DNA of 33,176 nt from an uncultured Eubacteriales bacterium (GCA_905195005.1 CAJJUC010000006.1:1-33176); one strand, 5' to 3'. Shown: positions 1 to 8,054, counted from the first letter of the stretch. The notes: generated by a model from the sequence alone, not told the origin. Program-made: numbers and translations.

Positions 1-2
1 CA

Positions 3-971
3 TACGATTATGCGACAAAGGAATTTAACTGGGCAACGCAGTGGGTTCCGGGCAAGTTCACGCTTGTGTCACACGCCGGCTCGGACTACACGCAGCTTGT
101 AATTGTCAGAAAAGATTCCGACGGCGCGGTTCTCCAGTCATTGCGGACTGTTGAAAGGCAGCTTGAAAACGGCGAGTATACAGCGGATTCTGTTGAGGAA
201 TATAATCGGCTTGATTATAAAACGGGAGCGCTTTCGAAAACCGGAGCGGTGGATGATGATGACGAAAACCGCCGCGAGGCTCAGCTGACCGTTGACGAGA
301 AAAACGGGAAGGTGCTTTGGAACGGAACGGCAATCGAAGGCGACTGGTATTTAAAGAACGCATTGCAGAACAGTGACAAAAAGCCTGTAATCAGCGTAAA
401 CGGATATATAGTTACGAAAAACGGAATCGATATAATGTACGTTACCGAAAACCTGCGCTGGGATCGTGATGACGGCAGCGCTTCTATGAACAAAGGCACA
501 CACTGCTTTCTCATAAATAACGGAAAAGCGGTATTTATAGGCAATGAGTATATAATAGAAAACGCGGCGCGCCTCGGAAACAGTGTTTATATCGGCGCAC
601 GTGGATATGCTCAGACGATATTTAAGCACATGTTCTCAAAGTCAACGCTTTTCCGCTATGACGAAGGCGGCGCTATGACAGATATAACGGAATCGTTCGG
701 CAACGGTTACCACTCCGTTAAGCTCGTCGGTGAGGCGAACGGGCTTCTGTATCTGAAATGCGAATGGTGCCCCGAGACAGTTCTTTATGAAGGCAATTAT
801 CACGAGGTTGCGGCTGAGCATGACGGATATTTCACATATGACGGAAACAATGAGCGCCGCATTACGAAAGTTGCCAACTACAGATATGCCGATGAAGAGC
901 TGCTTGCACCGAACGGCGATATATACGCGCTTACGTACTGGAACGGAAAAATTCAAAAGGTTGCGGACTGA
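3..971 (+). CDS. Partial protein of unknown function, beta-strand-rich C-terminal part
   Basis: The frame is open from the first bases of the window (it reads YDYATKEFNWATQWVPGKF before the GTG at 66), so this is the 3' part of a longer gene and 66 is not a real start. About 322 residues are visible. No catalytic motif or membrane segment is seen. The sequence alternates short hydrophobic strands with Gly/Asn/Asp turns ('VISVNGYIVTKNGIDIMYV', 'GNGYHSVKLVGEANGLLYL', 'YALTYWNGKIQKVAD'), which is compatible with a beta-propeller or another repeated beta-sheet fold, perhaps of a secreted protein whose signal peptide lies outside the window. The stop codon is only 13 bases before the -35 box of the pyr promoter and I see no terminator between them, so read-through transcripts would enter the pyr attenuator. 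The function is not recognised. Confidence 0.75.
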   Translation, partial: YDYATKEFNWATQWVPGKFTLVSHAGSDYTQLVIVRKDSDGAVLQSLRTVERQLENGEYTADSVEEYNRLDYKTGALSKTGAVDDDDENRREAQLTVDEKNGKVLWNGTAIEGDWYLKNALQNSDKKPVISVNGYIVTKNGIDIMYVTENLRWDRDDGSASMNKGTHCFLINNGKAVFIGNEYIIENAARLGNSVYIGARGYAQTIFKHMFSKSTLFRYDEGGAMTDITESFGNGYHSVKLVGEANGLLYLKCEWCPETVLYEGNYHEVAAEHDGYFTYDGNNERRITKVANYRYADEELLAPNGDIYALTYWNGKIQKVAD

Positions 972-984
972 ACAAAAAATTCAG

Positions 985-1013
985 TTGACAACGGCGAAAA
1001 AATGTGTTAAAAT
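985..1013 (+). promoter_or_regulatory. Sigma-A-type promoter of the pyr operon
   Basis: A perfect -35 TTGACA (985-990), a 17-base spacer and a -10 TAAAAT (1008-1013) lie directly before the attenuator leader. Transcription would start near 1020, exactly where the anti-antiterminator helix begins. Confidence 0.9.
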
Positions 1014-1020
1014 ACAGATA

Positions 1021-1107
1021 ATCTTTAAAGCGGTACAGAGATGCCGGCAAGATTGTTTGAAATATGTATACCTATGGCTATGCCCGGTTAGTATGCAATC
1101 CTGTCGG
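1021..1107 (+). promoter_or_regulatory. PyrR-binding anti-antiterminator and antiterminator (pyr attenuator leader)
   Basis: The leader folds into the known PyrR target. The lower helix is ATCTT (1021-1025) with AAGAT (1049-1053). The upper helix is CGGTA (1031-1035) with TGCCG (1042-1046), closing the conserved loop CAGAGA (1036-1041). It fits the known consensus ARUCCNGNGAGGYU except that the C-G pair next to the loop is A-U here, a compensated change. The competing antiterminator pairs CCGGCAAGATTG (1044-1055) with CAATCCTGTCGG (1096-1107), with one mismatch and one G-U pair, and would destroy the terminator helix. From the known mechanism, PyrR with UMP stabilises the first hairpin, frees the terminator and lowers pyr expression when pyrimidines are plentiful. 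A pyrR gene is expected elsewhere in the genome; none is in the window. Confidence 0.9.
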
Positions 1108-1127
1108 TTCGGCAGGATTGTTTTTTT
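1096..1127 (+). terminator. Attenuator terminator before pyrC
   Basis: CAATCCTG (1096-1103) pairs perfectly with CAGGATTG (1113-1120), extended inwards by a T-G and a C-G pair, and is followed by seven T (1121-1127). Its 5' arm is also the 3' arm of the antiterminator, so it is a regulated terminator, 18 bases before the pyrC start. Confidence 0.92.
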
Positions 1128-1145
1128 CTGAAGGGGGCGGGGCAG

Positions 1146-2411
1146 ATGTCACAGCTGTATAAAAATGCGATGGTTTACACGGACGGTCATTTCGTAAGAA
1201 AAGATTTGTTCGTCAATTCCGGCATTGTTTCGGACGACATAACCGCGGCAGACGGCGCGGAGGTTTTTGATTTTAATAATTGCTGTATTTTCCCCGGCTT
1301 TGCGGATGTGCATGTTCATCTGCGTGAGCCGGGTTTTTCGTATAAGGAAACGATTAAAAGCGGCGCTGCGGCGGCAGCGCGCGGCGGCTTTACGGCAGTG
1401 TGCGCAATGCCGAACCTTTCACCCGTGCCCGACAGCGCGGAGAATCTGCGAGTGCAGACGGATATAGCCGCGCGTGACGCTTGCATTAATGTGTTTCCTT
1501 ATGCGGCGATAACCGTCAGAGAGCAGGGAGAGCGATTGAGCGATATGGACGCGCTTTCAAAGCTGACAAAATTTTTTTCCGATGACGGGCGAGGAGTTCA
1601 GAGCGAAAGCATAATGCGTTCCGCAATGGAAAAAGCCGCTTCGCTCGGGGTGATAATCGCAGCTCATTGTGAGGACAATGAACTGCTCGGCGGAAAGCAT
1701 ATCCGCGCAGGGGAGTATGCCAAGGCGCACGGAATCCGCGGAATAAATCCCGAAAGCGAATGGAGGCAGCTTGAGCGCGATTTGCGCATAGCTTCCGAGA
1801 CGGGATGCAAATATCATGTGTGTCATGTGTCAACAGCGGAAAGCGTTGAGCTTTTGCGCCGCGCCAAGCGCAGCGGCGTTGATGTGACGGCTGAAACGGC
1901 GCCGCATTATCTTGCACTTACGGAAAACGACCTTTGCGATGACGGACGGTTTAAAATGAATCCGCCGCTCGGCAGCCTGCGCGACCGCGAGGCGCTGCGC
2001 GAGGGGGTTGCGGACGGCACAATCGACATGATTGCAACCGACCATGCGCCGCACAGTACAGAGGAAAAATCGGGAGGACTTGAAAACAGCCTTATGGGTG
2101 TAAGCGGAATTGAAGCCGCATTCCCGGTTTTATATACAAGCCTTGTCCGAAAGGGGATAATAACGCTTGAAAGACTGACAGAGCTGTTATCGGTTGCGCC
2201 GCGCTGCCGCTTCATGCTCGGCGGCGGTGACATACGGAGCGGCAGACAAGCGGACTTAACTGTGTTTGACACGGAAACGGAATTTGTTCTTGATTCCGCC
2301 GATTTCCTGTCAATGGGGAAAAGCACTCCGTTTGATAAAATGCGCTGCCGCGGAAAATGCCTGCTGACAGTGTGCGGCGGAAAAACTGTCTGGCGCGAAA
2401 GGGGAATATAA
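1146..2411 (+). CDS. pyrC: Dihydroorotase (class I)
   Basis: Dihydroorotase closes N-carbamoyl-aspartate to dihydroorotate, the third step of UMP synthesis, in the cytoplasm. The 421-residue protein has the usual length of the B. subtilis-type enzyme. The zinc motif is H56-V-H58 in DVHVHLREPG. FSDDGRGVQ (about 144-152) carries Asp where other amidohydrolases have a carboxylated Lys, which marks the class I enzymes. H174 (AAHCEDN) and H227 (HVST) are the further metal ligands, and D299 in ATDHAPHS is the expected catalytic Asp. The ATG is preceded by a G-rich ribosome site (AAGGGGGCGG). It is the first gene after the attenuator and ends three bases before pyrK. All key residues are present, so activity is expected. 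Confidence 0.97.
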   Translation: MSQLYKNAMVYTDGHFVRKDLFVNSGIVSDDITAADGAEVFDFNNCCIFPGFADVHVHLREPGFSYKETIKSGAAAAARGGFTAVCAMPNLSPVPDSAENLRVQTDIAARDACINVFPYAAITVREQGERLSDMDALSKLTKFFSDDGRGVQSESIMRSAMEKAASLGVIIAAHCEDNELLGGKHIRAGEYAKAHGIRGINPESEWRQLERDLRIASETGCKYHVCHVSTAESVELLRRAKRSGVDVTAETAPHYLALTENDLCDDGRFKMNPPLGSLRDREALREGVADGTIDMIATDHAPHSTEEKSGGLENSLMGVSGIEAAFPVLYTSLVRKGIITLERLTELLSVAPRCRFMLGGGDIRSGRQADLTVFDTETEFVLDSADFLSMGKSTPFDKMRCRGKCLLTVCGGKTVWRERGI

Positions 2412-2414
2412 AAT

Positions 2415-3152
2415 ATGAAGCAAAGTATATTCACAATCGAAAAGAACGAAAGAGTTGCCGAAAATACCTTCGAGATGCTTCTTTCCGGAGATACTGCGGA
2501 AATCACGCACCCGGGGCAGTTTGTCAATATAAAGCTCAGCGGCTTTTTTCTCCGCCGCCCGATATCGGTTTGCGATTGGTCGGAGAATACACTGACGTTA
2601 ATATATAAAGCTGTCGGAAAAGGGACTGAACAAATGTCGCGGATGAAAAGGGGAGAAGCGCTTGACGTGCTGACTGCGCTCGGCAACGGGTATACCACAG
2701 AAAGAAGCGGAGCGCGTCCGCTTCTTCTCGGCGGCGGCGCAGGTGTTCCGCCGATGTTTGCACTTGCAAAAAAGCTGATTGCGGAGGGCAAGCGCCCAAC
2801 GGTGATTCTCGGCTTCAATAAAGCGAGCGAGGTATTTTATGCGGATAAATTCAAGGCGCTCGGGGCGGAAACAATCGTCACAACGGCGGACGGCAGCCTT
2901 GGCGTGAAAGGCTTTGTGACGGACGCGATGAAAAACGCTTCTTACACGTATTTTTATGCCTGCGGTCCGGAGCTGATGCTAAGGGCAGTGTATAACGCAT
3001 CTGAAACGAGCGGTCAGCTCAGCTTTGAAGAACGCATGGGATGCGGTTTCGGTGCGTGCATGGGGTGCAGCTGCAAAACGCTTTACGGAACGAAACGAAT
3101 ATGCAAGGATGGCCCCGTGCTTGAAAAGGAGGAAATCATATGGGCAGATTAG
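2415..3152 (+). CDS. pyrK: Dihydroorotate dehydrogenase B, electron transfer subunit
   Basis: PyrK carries FAD and a [2Fe-2S] cluster and passes electrons from dihydroorotate oxidised by PyrD to NAD+. The 245-residue protein shows the FAD-binding RRPISVCDW (about 48-55), the glycine-rich LLLGGGAGVPPMF (about 103-115, nucleotide binding), the FYACGPELML motif near 180, and the cluster cysteines C210, C215, C218 and C230 in the usual C-x4-C-x2-C-x11-C pattern. The start lies three bases after the pyrC stop, and the last 13 bases overlap pyrD, so the two subunits are translationally coupled. This is the only gene in the window with a clear functional TAG stop, which argues against general TAG recoding. 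Confidence 0.96.
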   Translation: MKQSIFTIEKNERVAENTFEMLLSGDTAEITHPGQFVNIKLSGFFLRRPISVCDWSENTLTLIYKAVGKGTEQMSRMKRGEALDVLTALGNGYTTERSGARPLLLGGGAGVPPMFALAKKLIAEGKRPTVILGFNKASEVFYADKFKALGAETIVTTADGSLGVKGFVTDAMKNASYTYFYACGPELMLRAVYNASETSGQLSFEERMGCGFGACMGCSCKTLYGTKRICKDGPVLEKEEIIWAD

Positions 3153-4051
3153 AGGTTGAGCTGTGCGGACAAAAGCTTGATAACCCGATAATTCCGGCGA
3201 GCGGCACATTCGGCTACGGGCGTGAGTTTGCCGAACTGTACGACCTGAATATCCTCGGCAGCATTTCAATCAAGGGAACAACTGAAAATCCGCGTTTCGG
3301 AAATCCGACTCCGCGGATTGCCGAATGCAGCGCGGGAATGCTGAATTCAGTCGGCTTGCAGAATCCCGGTATCGATAAGGTGATTGAAGATGAGCTGCCG
3401 AACCTTTCAAAGCTGTTTCGCAAAAAGGTCATTGCAAATATCAGCGGTTTTTCCGAGGAGGAATATGTCCGCTGCTGCGAAAAAATAAGCGAATGTGAAA
3501 ACGTCGGAATAATCGAGGTCAACATAAGCTGCCCGAACGTTAAGTGCGGCGGCATGAGCTTCGGCACAAGCGCGGAGAATGCGGCAAAAATCACAAGGGC
3601 GGTAAGGCGCGTTACAAAAAAACCGGTATTTATGAAGCTTTCGCCGAACGTTACGGATATAACGGAAATTGCGCGCGCATGCGAAAGCGCCGGTGCGGAC
3701 GGAATCAGCATGGTGAACACATTCACGGGAATGAGGATTGACCTTAAGTCGCGCCGCCCTGTTCTCGCAAACAAAATCGGCGGATTTTCGGGCAGTGCAA
3801 TATTTCCCGCGGCGCTTGCCATGGTTTACAGAGCTTATGAAGCGGTTAAAATCCCAATCATCGGAATGGGCGGGATTTCGTGCGCTGAGGATGTTATCGA
3901 AATGATGCTTGCCGGCGCTGCGGCGGTTCAGATAGGCGCGGCTAATCTTACAGAGCCGTTTGTCTGCAAAAATATTATTGAAGCGCTTCCGTCCGTCATG
4001 GATAAGTACGGAATAGATAATTTGAAAGATATAACGGGAGGTTCACACTAA
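3140..4051 (+). CDS. pyrD: Dihydroorotate dehydrogenase B, catalytic subunit (class 1B)
   Basis: This subunit oxidises dihydroorotate to orotate with FMN and forms a heterotetramer with PyrK. The 303 residues form one TIM barrel. K45 in SIKGTT, N128 and the class 1 catalytic base C131 in VNISCPNVKCGG are visible. IGMGGISCAEDVIEMMLAGA, near the C-terminus, is the FMN phosphate-binding region. The presence of PyrK next door and a Cys base rather than the Ser of class 2 supports the NAD-dependent 1B type. The gene starts inside the end of pyrK, with a ribosome site (AAAGGAGG) inside pyrK, and ends in TAATG with pyrF. Confidence 0.96.
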   Translation: MGRLEVELCGQKLDNPIIPASGTFGYGREFAELYDLNILGSISIKGTTENPRFGNPTPRIAECSAGMLNSVGLQNPGIDKVIEDELPNLSKLFRKKVIANISGFSEEEYVRCCEKISECENVGIIEVNISCPNVKCGGMSFGTSAENAAKITRAVRRVTKKPVFMKLSPNVTDITEIARACESAGADGISMVNTFTGMRIDLKSRRPVLANKIGGFSGSAIFPAALAMVYRAYEAVKIPIIGMGGISCAEDVIEMMLAGAAAVQIGAANLTEPFVCKNIIEALPSVMDKYGIDNLKDITGGSH

Positions 4052-4749
4052 TGGGTAAGGATGTTATCATAGCATGCGATTTTCCGTCCGGAAAAGAAAC
4101 GCTTGCATTTCTCGAAAATTTTAAAGAGGAACGCCCCTTTGTCAAAATCGGCATGGAGCTGTTCTATGCGGAGGGACCGGATATTGTGCGGCAGATTAAA
4201 GCGCGCGGTCACAAAATATTTCTTGATCTTAAGCTGTGCGATATTCCCAACACTGTTGAAAAGGCAATGCGCGTGCTGTCGCTTCTTGATGTTGACATGG
4301 TAAATCTCCATGCGTTCGGCACAAAGGAAATGATGCGCGCCGCGCTGCGCGGACTTACCCGTGCGGACGGAACGCGCCCGTTGCTTATCGCCGTAACGCA
4401 GCTGACTTCCACAAGTGAGGAACGCATGAAAAGCGATCAGCTGATTGACCGCCCGATGGAGGAGGTTGTACGCCATTATGCCAAGTGTGCGGCGGAAAGC
4501 GGACTGGACGGCGTTGTTTGCTCTCCGCGTGAGGCGGCGGCAGTCAAGGAAAGCTGCGGAAAAGAATTTCTGACCGTAACGCCGGGAATCCGCTTTGCGG
4601 ACAGCGCAGCGGACGACCAGGTGCGCGTTATGACGCCGGAAAAAGCAAAAAAAGAGGGCTGCGATTATATAGTTGTCGGCAGACCCGTCACACAGGCGGA
4701 AACTCCCGAAGCGGCATACAGACGCTGCGTTTCGGAATTTGCAGACTGA
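4051..4749 (+). CDS. pyrF: Orotidine 5'-phosphate decarboxylase
   Basis: PyrF decarboxylates OMP to UMP, the last step of the pathway. The 232-residue length is normal for the bacterial group I enzyme. The catalytic charge network is complete: D10 (ACDF), K32 (VKIGMELF), and D59-x-K61-x-x-D64 in LDLKLCDIPNTV. The phosphate-binding end VVGRPVTQAETPEAAYR is also present. Cys63 stands where many homologues have His or Phe (KFHDIPNT), a tolerated position. The start codon overlaps the pyrD stop by one base. The gap to pyrE is 14 bases and holds AAAGGAGAAAGG. Confidence 0.96.
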   Translation: MGKDVIIACDFPSGKETLAFLENFKEERPFVKIGMELFYAEGPDIVRQIKARGHKIFLDLKLCDIPNTVEKAMRVLSLLDVDMVNLHAFGTKEMMRAALRGLTRADGTRPLLIAVTQLTSTSEERMKSDQLIDRPMEEVVRHYAKCAAESGLDGVVCSPREAAAVKESCGKEFLTVTPGIRFADSAADDQVRVMTPEKAKKEGCDYIVVGRPVTQAETPEAAYRRCVSEFAD

Positions 4750-4763
4750 AAGGAGAAAGGGTT

Positions 4764-5408
4764 ATGAATACGAAGGAATTGATTGCAAAGGATCTTTTAT
4801 CGATTGACGCGGTGTTTCTCCGCCCGGAGGAGCCGTTCACATGGGCAAGCGGAATCAAAAGCCCGATTTACTGCGACAACCGCCTGACGCTTACTGCACC
4901 CGATGTCCGCACGGATATTGAAAATGCGCTTGCCGAAACGGTTAAGTGCGAATATCCCGATTGCGAGGCGCTGATGGGCACGTCAACCGCCGGAATAGCT
5001 CACGCGGCAATCACGGCGCACATTCTCGGAATGCCCATGGGCTATGTCCGCGGCGGTGCAAAGGATCACGGCAGGCAGAACAGAATCGAGGGCAAGCTTC
5101 TTCCGGGACAAAAGGTTGTCGTGATTGAGGATTTGATTTCCACCGGCGGCAGCGTTATCGATGTTGTCAATGCCCTGCGCGATGCCGGTGCGGAGGTGCT
5201 CGGCGTTGCGTCGATCTTTACCTACGGAATGAAAAAGGGACTGGAGCGGCTTTCGGAAGCCGATGTTAAAAATATCAGTCTGACGGATTTTGACACGGTT
5301 GTGTCGGTTGCGGCGGATAACGGATATATAAAGCATTCGGATGTGGAGCGGCTTTTGAAATTCCGCGCAAATCCGTCCGATGAAAGCTGGATAGGAGGGG
5401 CAAAATGA
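4764..5408 (+). CDS. pyrE: Orotate phosphoribosyltransferase
   Basis: PyrE joins orotate and PRPP to give OMP. The 214-residue protein carries the type I phosphoribosyltransferase PRPP loop VVVIEDLISTGGSV (about 118-131) and the catalytic lysine-rich loop around GGAKDHGRQNRIEGKL (about 92-107). The ATG follows a clear AAGGAGAAAGG site. The stop codon overlaps the pyrB start in ATGA. Placing pyrE next to pyrF groups the two terminal steps, as in many Bacillota. Confidence 0.96.
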   Translation: MNTKELIAKDLLSIDAVFLRPEEPFTWASGIKSPIYCDNRLTLTAPDVRTDIENALAETVKCEYPDCEALMGTSTAGIAHAAITAHILGMPMGYVRGGAKDHGRQNRIEGKLLPGQKVVVIEDLISTGGSVIDVVNALRDAGAEVLGVASIFTYGMKKGLERLSEADVKNISLTDFDTVVSVAADNGYIKHSDVERLLKFRANPSDESWIGGAK

Positions 5409-6316
5409 AGGATTTAATTGATATACTCGACCTCAGCACGGAGGAAATAAATTCGCTCATAGATACTGCGAACGATATAATTGAAAATCCCGGAAAGTAC
5501 AGCGAGCGCTGCCGCGGAAAGAAGCTTGCAACGCTGTTTTTCGAACCGTCAACAAGAACGCGTCTCAGCTTTGAAGCTGCAATGTATGAACTTGGCGGAA
5601 ATGTTCTCGGATTTTCCGAAGCGCAGTCAAGCTCGGCTTCAAAGGGTGAAAGCGTTGCCGACACGGTGCGCGTGGTTGAAAGCTATGCCGATATAATCGC
5701 CATGCGCCATCCCAAGGAGGGTGCGCCAACCGTTGCGGCGCTTAATGCTTCAATTCCCGTTATAAATGCCGGCGACGGGGGGCATAATCACCCCACGCAG
5801 ACGCTTACGGATTTAATCACGATAAAGCGCGAGCTCGGCAGACTTGATAATCTCACAATAGGGATGTGCGGTGATCTGAAATTCGGGCGCACTGTTCATT
5901 CGCTCATCGGAGCGGCGGCGCGTTATGAAAATATCAGATTCGTTTTTATAGCCCCGCGCGAGCTGCGGCTGCCCGATTATATCATAAACGACGTGCTTGA
6001 GAAAAACGGCATTGAATACCGCGAAACGGAAAGCCTTGAGGAGGCAATGCCCGAGCTTGATGTTCTGTACATGACGCGCGTTCAGCGTGAGCGATTCTTT
6101 AACGAGGCTGACTATATCCGCCTTAAGGACACTTATGTTCTCACGCCGGAAAAGCTGACCTCGGCAAAAAAGAATATGCGCATACTGCATCCGCTTCCGC
6201 GTGTGAACGAAATTTCCGTTTCGGTGGATTCCGATCCGCGCGCATGTTATTTCCGCCAGGCGGCGAACGGGAAATATATCAGAATGGCTCTTATTCTTAA
6301 ACTTTTGGGGGTGTGA
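5405..6316 (+). CDS. pyrB: Aspartate carbamoyltransferase, catalytic chain
   Basis: PyrB makes N-carbamoyl-aspartate from carbamoyl phosphate and aspartate, the committed step. The 303-residue chain has the carbamoyl phosphate site S49-T-R-T-R53 in FFEPSTRTRLSF, the RHPKEGAP loop, the HNHPTQTLTDL motif and HPLPRVNEI near the C-terminus, all characteristic. The gene overlaps pyrE by four bases and is followed at once by the regulatory chain, so a PyrB6:PyrI6 holoenzyme is likely. In B. subtilis, which uses the same PyrR attenuator, pyrB leads the operon and has no pyrI partner. Here it is at the end with pyrI. Confidence 0.97.
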   Translation: MKDLIDILDLSTEEINSLIDTANDIIENPGKYSERCRGKKLATLFFEPSTRTRLSFEAAMYELGGNVLGFSEAQSSSASKGESVADTVRVVESYADIIAMRHPKEGAPTVAALNASIPVINAGDGGHNHPTQTLTDLITIKRELGRLDNLTIGMCGDLKFGRTVHSLIGAAARYENIRFVFIAPRELRLPDYIINDVLEKNGIEYRETESLEEAMPELDVLYMTRVQRERFFNEADYIRLKDTYVLTPEKLTSAKKNMRILHPLPRVNEISVSVDSDPRACYFRQAANGKYIRMALILKLLGV

Positions 6317-6321
6317 GTAAT

Positions 6322-6738
6322 ATGTATATTGACGAAATTGTAAACGGAATCGTTATCGATCACATACAGGCAAGCAAAAGCATGGACATTTACAAGCTCC
6401 TCAAGCTGGGCGAGCTTGACTGCACCGTTGCCATCATAAAAAATGTTCCGAGCAGAAAAATGGGGCGCAAGGACATTATCAAAATCGATGAAATGCTTGA
6501 TGTCGATATTGACGCGCTCGGATATATTGACCACGGCATAACCGTCAATGTAATCCGAGACGGAAAAAACGTTGAAAAAAAGCACCCTGCACTGCCGGAG
6601 AGAATAAAAAATATTGTAAAATGCAAAAATCCGCGCTGCATAACAAGTACCGAGCAGGAGCTTGACCATGTGTTCCGCCTGACAGACAGGGACAACAAGG
6701 TTTACCGCTGCATTTACTGCGACATGAAGGCAAAATAA
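6322..6738 (+). CDS. pyrI: Aspartate carbamoyltransferase, regulatory chain
   Basis: PyrI binds nucleotide effectors in its N-terminal domain and contacts PyrB through a zinc domain. The four zinc cysteines are C101, C106, C130 and C133. I chose ATG 6322 (138 residues) over the GTG at 6313, because the G-rich ribosome site at 6306-6313 has proper spacing only to the ATG. The GTG start would overlap the pyrB stop as GTGA and remains possible. K54-like basic residues and the 'IKIDEMLDVDIDALGYI' segment match the allosteric domain. It ends the operon. Confidence 0.95.
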   Translation: MYIDEIVNGIVIDHIQASKSMDIYKLLKLGELDCTVAIIKNVPSRKMGRKDIIKIDEMLDVDIDALGYIDHGITVNVIRDGKNVEKKHPALPERIKNIVKCKNPRCITSTEQELDHVFRLTDRDNKVYRCIYCDMKAK

Positions 6739-6857
6739 AATCCGCAGTAACATATTTTCATTCCGAAGCATAGTATATATCAGGCTGCAAGGCTTCATGC
6801 AAAATAAGACATGCCTTTGCGGCTGTGAAATGTGTATATTATTTGGAGGGAAAATAT

Positions 6858-7727
6858 ATGCCGACATTTGAAAACCGCGCTCAGCTGGTATACAGCGGCG
6901 GAACAGTCAACTCAAACACCGCGAGGGGAGAAATTCTCAATGCGGTGCAGATAAGCAAAGGCTCGGAAACGAGCACCTACGGATTTAACGATGAAATAAA
7001 TTATGTTATCAGCATTGTCAACGATACAACCGCAGCTCTTACAGGGCTGACGGTCGAGGATAACCTCGGTGCATTTCAGTATACGCCTGAGGGCGCAGCT
7101 GCAAGCACAACGCTTTACCCGCTTTCATATGCGGACGGCTCAATTATGCTCTATGTAGACGGTGTGCTTCAGCCGACGCCCACAGTGACGAAGGGAAACG
7201 GAATTACGATAACGGGAATTTCGATTCCGGCAAACGGAAATGCCGTTCTGATGTACCGTGCAAGAGTCAACGAATATGCGCCTCTTGCGGCTGAAAGTAC
7301 AATCACAAACCAATCAACCGTTTCGGGCGGCGGACTGCTCAGTCCCGTGACGGCGGAAAACACGGTAACATCGGTTAACGCGGCAAATCTCACGATTAAT
7401 AAGAACGTATGCCCGAAGCGCGTGGCGGATAACGGCAGACTGACCTACAGCTTTGACATTCTTAACTACGGAAACACTGCGGCGACTGCCGAGGATAATG
7501 TGCGCCTGATTGACACCTTCAATCCCATATTGTCCGATATAAGCGTGACCTATAACGGCGCTGCACTTCCTGCGGCAAGCTACACCTATAATACGGAAAC
7601 AGGCTTGTTCCAGACGGTTGCCGGCGCAATTACAGTGCCTGCCGCAACCTACACGCAGAATCCCGTAACTGGCGAATATACGGTTGTTCCCGGCGAAGCA
7701 ACAGTTGAAATCACCGGCACAATCTGA
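6858..7727 (+). CDS. DUF11 / TIGR01451-type conserved-repeat protein
   Basis: The 289-residue protein belongs to a type common in Clostridia that starts 'MPTFxNxAxLxYxGGxxxSN'. Two DUF11-like beta-sandwich repeats follow each other: one around residues 20-160 (ISIVNDTTAALTGLTVEDNL) and one around 175-289 (FDILNYGNTAATAEDNVRL). No signal peptide, membrane anchor or LPxTG signal is visible. The function is not known. In this family the domains resemble surface adhesin repeats, but the lack of an export signal makes the location unclear. The start is set by GGAGGG (6845-6850); an upstream in-frame GTG at 6825 has no ribosome site. The 119 bases after pyrI hold an imperfect hairpin near 6786-6820 without a T-run, so co-transcription with pyr cannot be excluded. 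Confidence 0.8.
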   Translation: MPTFENRAQLVYSGGTVNSNTARGEILNAVQISKGSETSTYGFNDEINYVISIVNDTTAALTGLTVEDNLGAFQYTPEGAAASTTLYPLSYADGSIMLYVDGVLQPTPTVTKGNGITITGISIPANGNAVLMYRARVNEYAPLAAESTITNQSTVSGGGLLSPVTAENTVTSVNAANLTINKNVCPKRVADNGRLTYSFDILNYGNTAATAEDNVRLIDTFNPILSDISVTYNGAALPAASYTYNTETGLFQTVAGAITVPAATYTQNPVTGEYTVVPGEATVEITGTI

Positions 7728-7746
7728 AAAAAGTAAGTAATTAAGC

Positions 7747-7773
7747 ATGGGGCGCGATATTTTCGTGCCCCAT
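7747..7773 (+). terminator. Hairpin after the DUF11 gene, possible terminator
   Basis: ATGGGGCGCG (7747-7756) pairs with CGTGCCCCAT (7764-7773), with one G-T pair and a seven-base loop. The T-run is poor, so termination would be weaker than at the other sites in this window. Confidence 0.55.
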
Positions 7774-7822
7774 CAATTATTAAGAAATTTACCGTAAAAA
7801 GAAAATTTTTTTGTTTTAGGTA

Positions 7823-7851
7823 TTGATTTTATGTGGATTTTATATTATAAT
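7823..7851 (+). promoter_or_regulatory. Promoter of the tRNA-Leu gene
   Basis: TTGATT (7823-7828), a 17-base spacer and a perfect TATAAT (7846-7851) end 13 bases before the mature tRNA. Confidence 0.85.
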
Positions 7852-7864
7852 ATCAATGTTGTAC

Positions 7865-7951
7865 GCCGATGTGATGGAATTGGCAGACGTGCGGGACTCA
7901 AAATCCCGTGGTAGCGATACCGTGTGGGTTCGACCCCCACCATCGGCACCA
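7865..7951 (+). tRNA. tRNA-Leu, anticodon CAA
   Basis: The acceptor arm GCCGATG (7865-7871) pairs with CATCGGC (7941-7947), followed by discriminator A and an encoded CCA (7949-7951). The anticodon stem GGGA/TCCC holds the loop CTCAAAA with anticodon CAA, which reads UUG. A long variable arm (around GTGGTAGCGATACC) marks a class II leucine tRNA, and the T-arm GTGGGTTCGACCCCCAC is canonical. It is a single-gene unit with its own promoter and terminator. A truncated integrase directly downstream suggests that its 3' end once served as an attachment site. Confidence 0.96.
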
Positions 7952-7996
7952 AACAGAATGGCTTAACCGTAAGGTTTTTCACCATTCTGTTTTTTT
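7952..7996 (+). terminator. Rho-independent terminator of tRNA-Leu
   Basis: AACAGAATGG (7952-7961) pairs with CCATTCTGTT (7982-7991), with an inner AACC/GGTT helix, and the 3' arm runs into a T-tract ending at 7996. Confidence 0.92.
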
Positions 7997-8054
7997 GTGC
8001 TTGTTTTTTTGTCAATGCATACGAAAGAATTTTTCTAATGTTTTTCTAACAATA

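Noticed and set aside
66..971. GTG at 66 as the start of a 301-aa protein
   Set aside because: The frame is open to the window edge with coding-like sequence before it and no ribosome site.
6786..6820. Terminator after pyrI
   Set aside because: The GCAAGGC/GCCTTTGC hairpin is imperfect and has no T-run; too weak to call.
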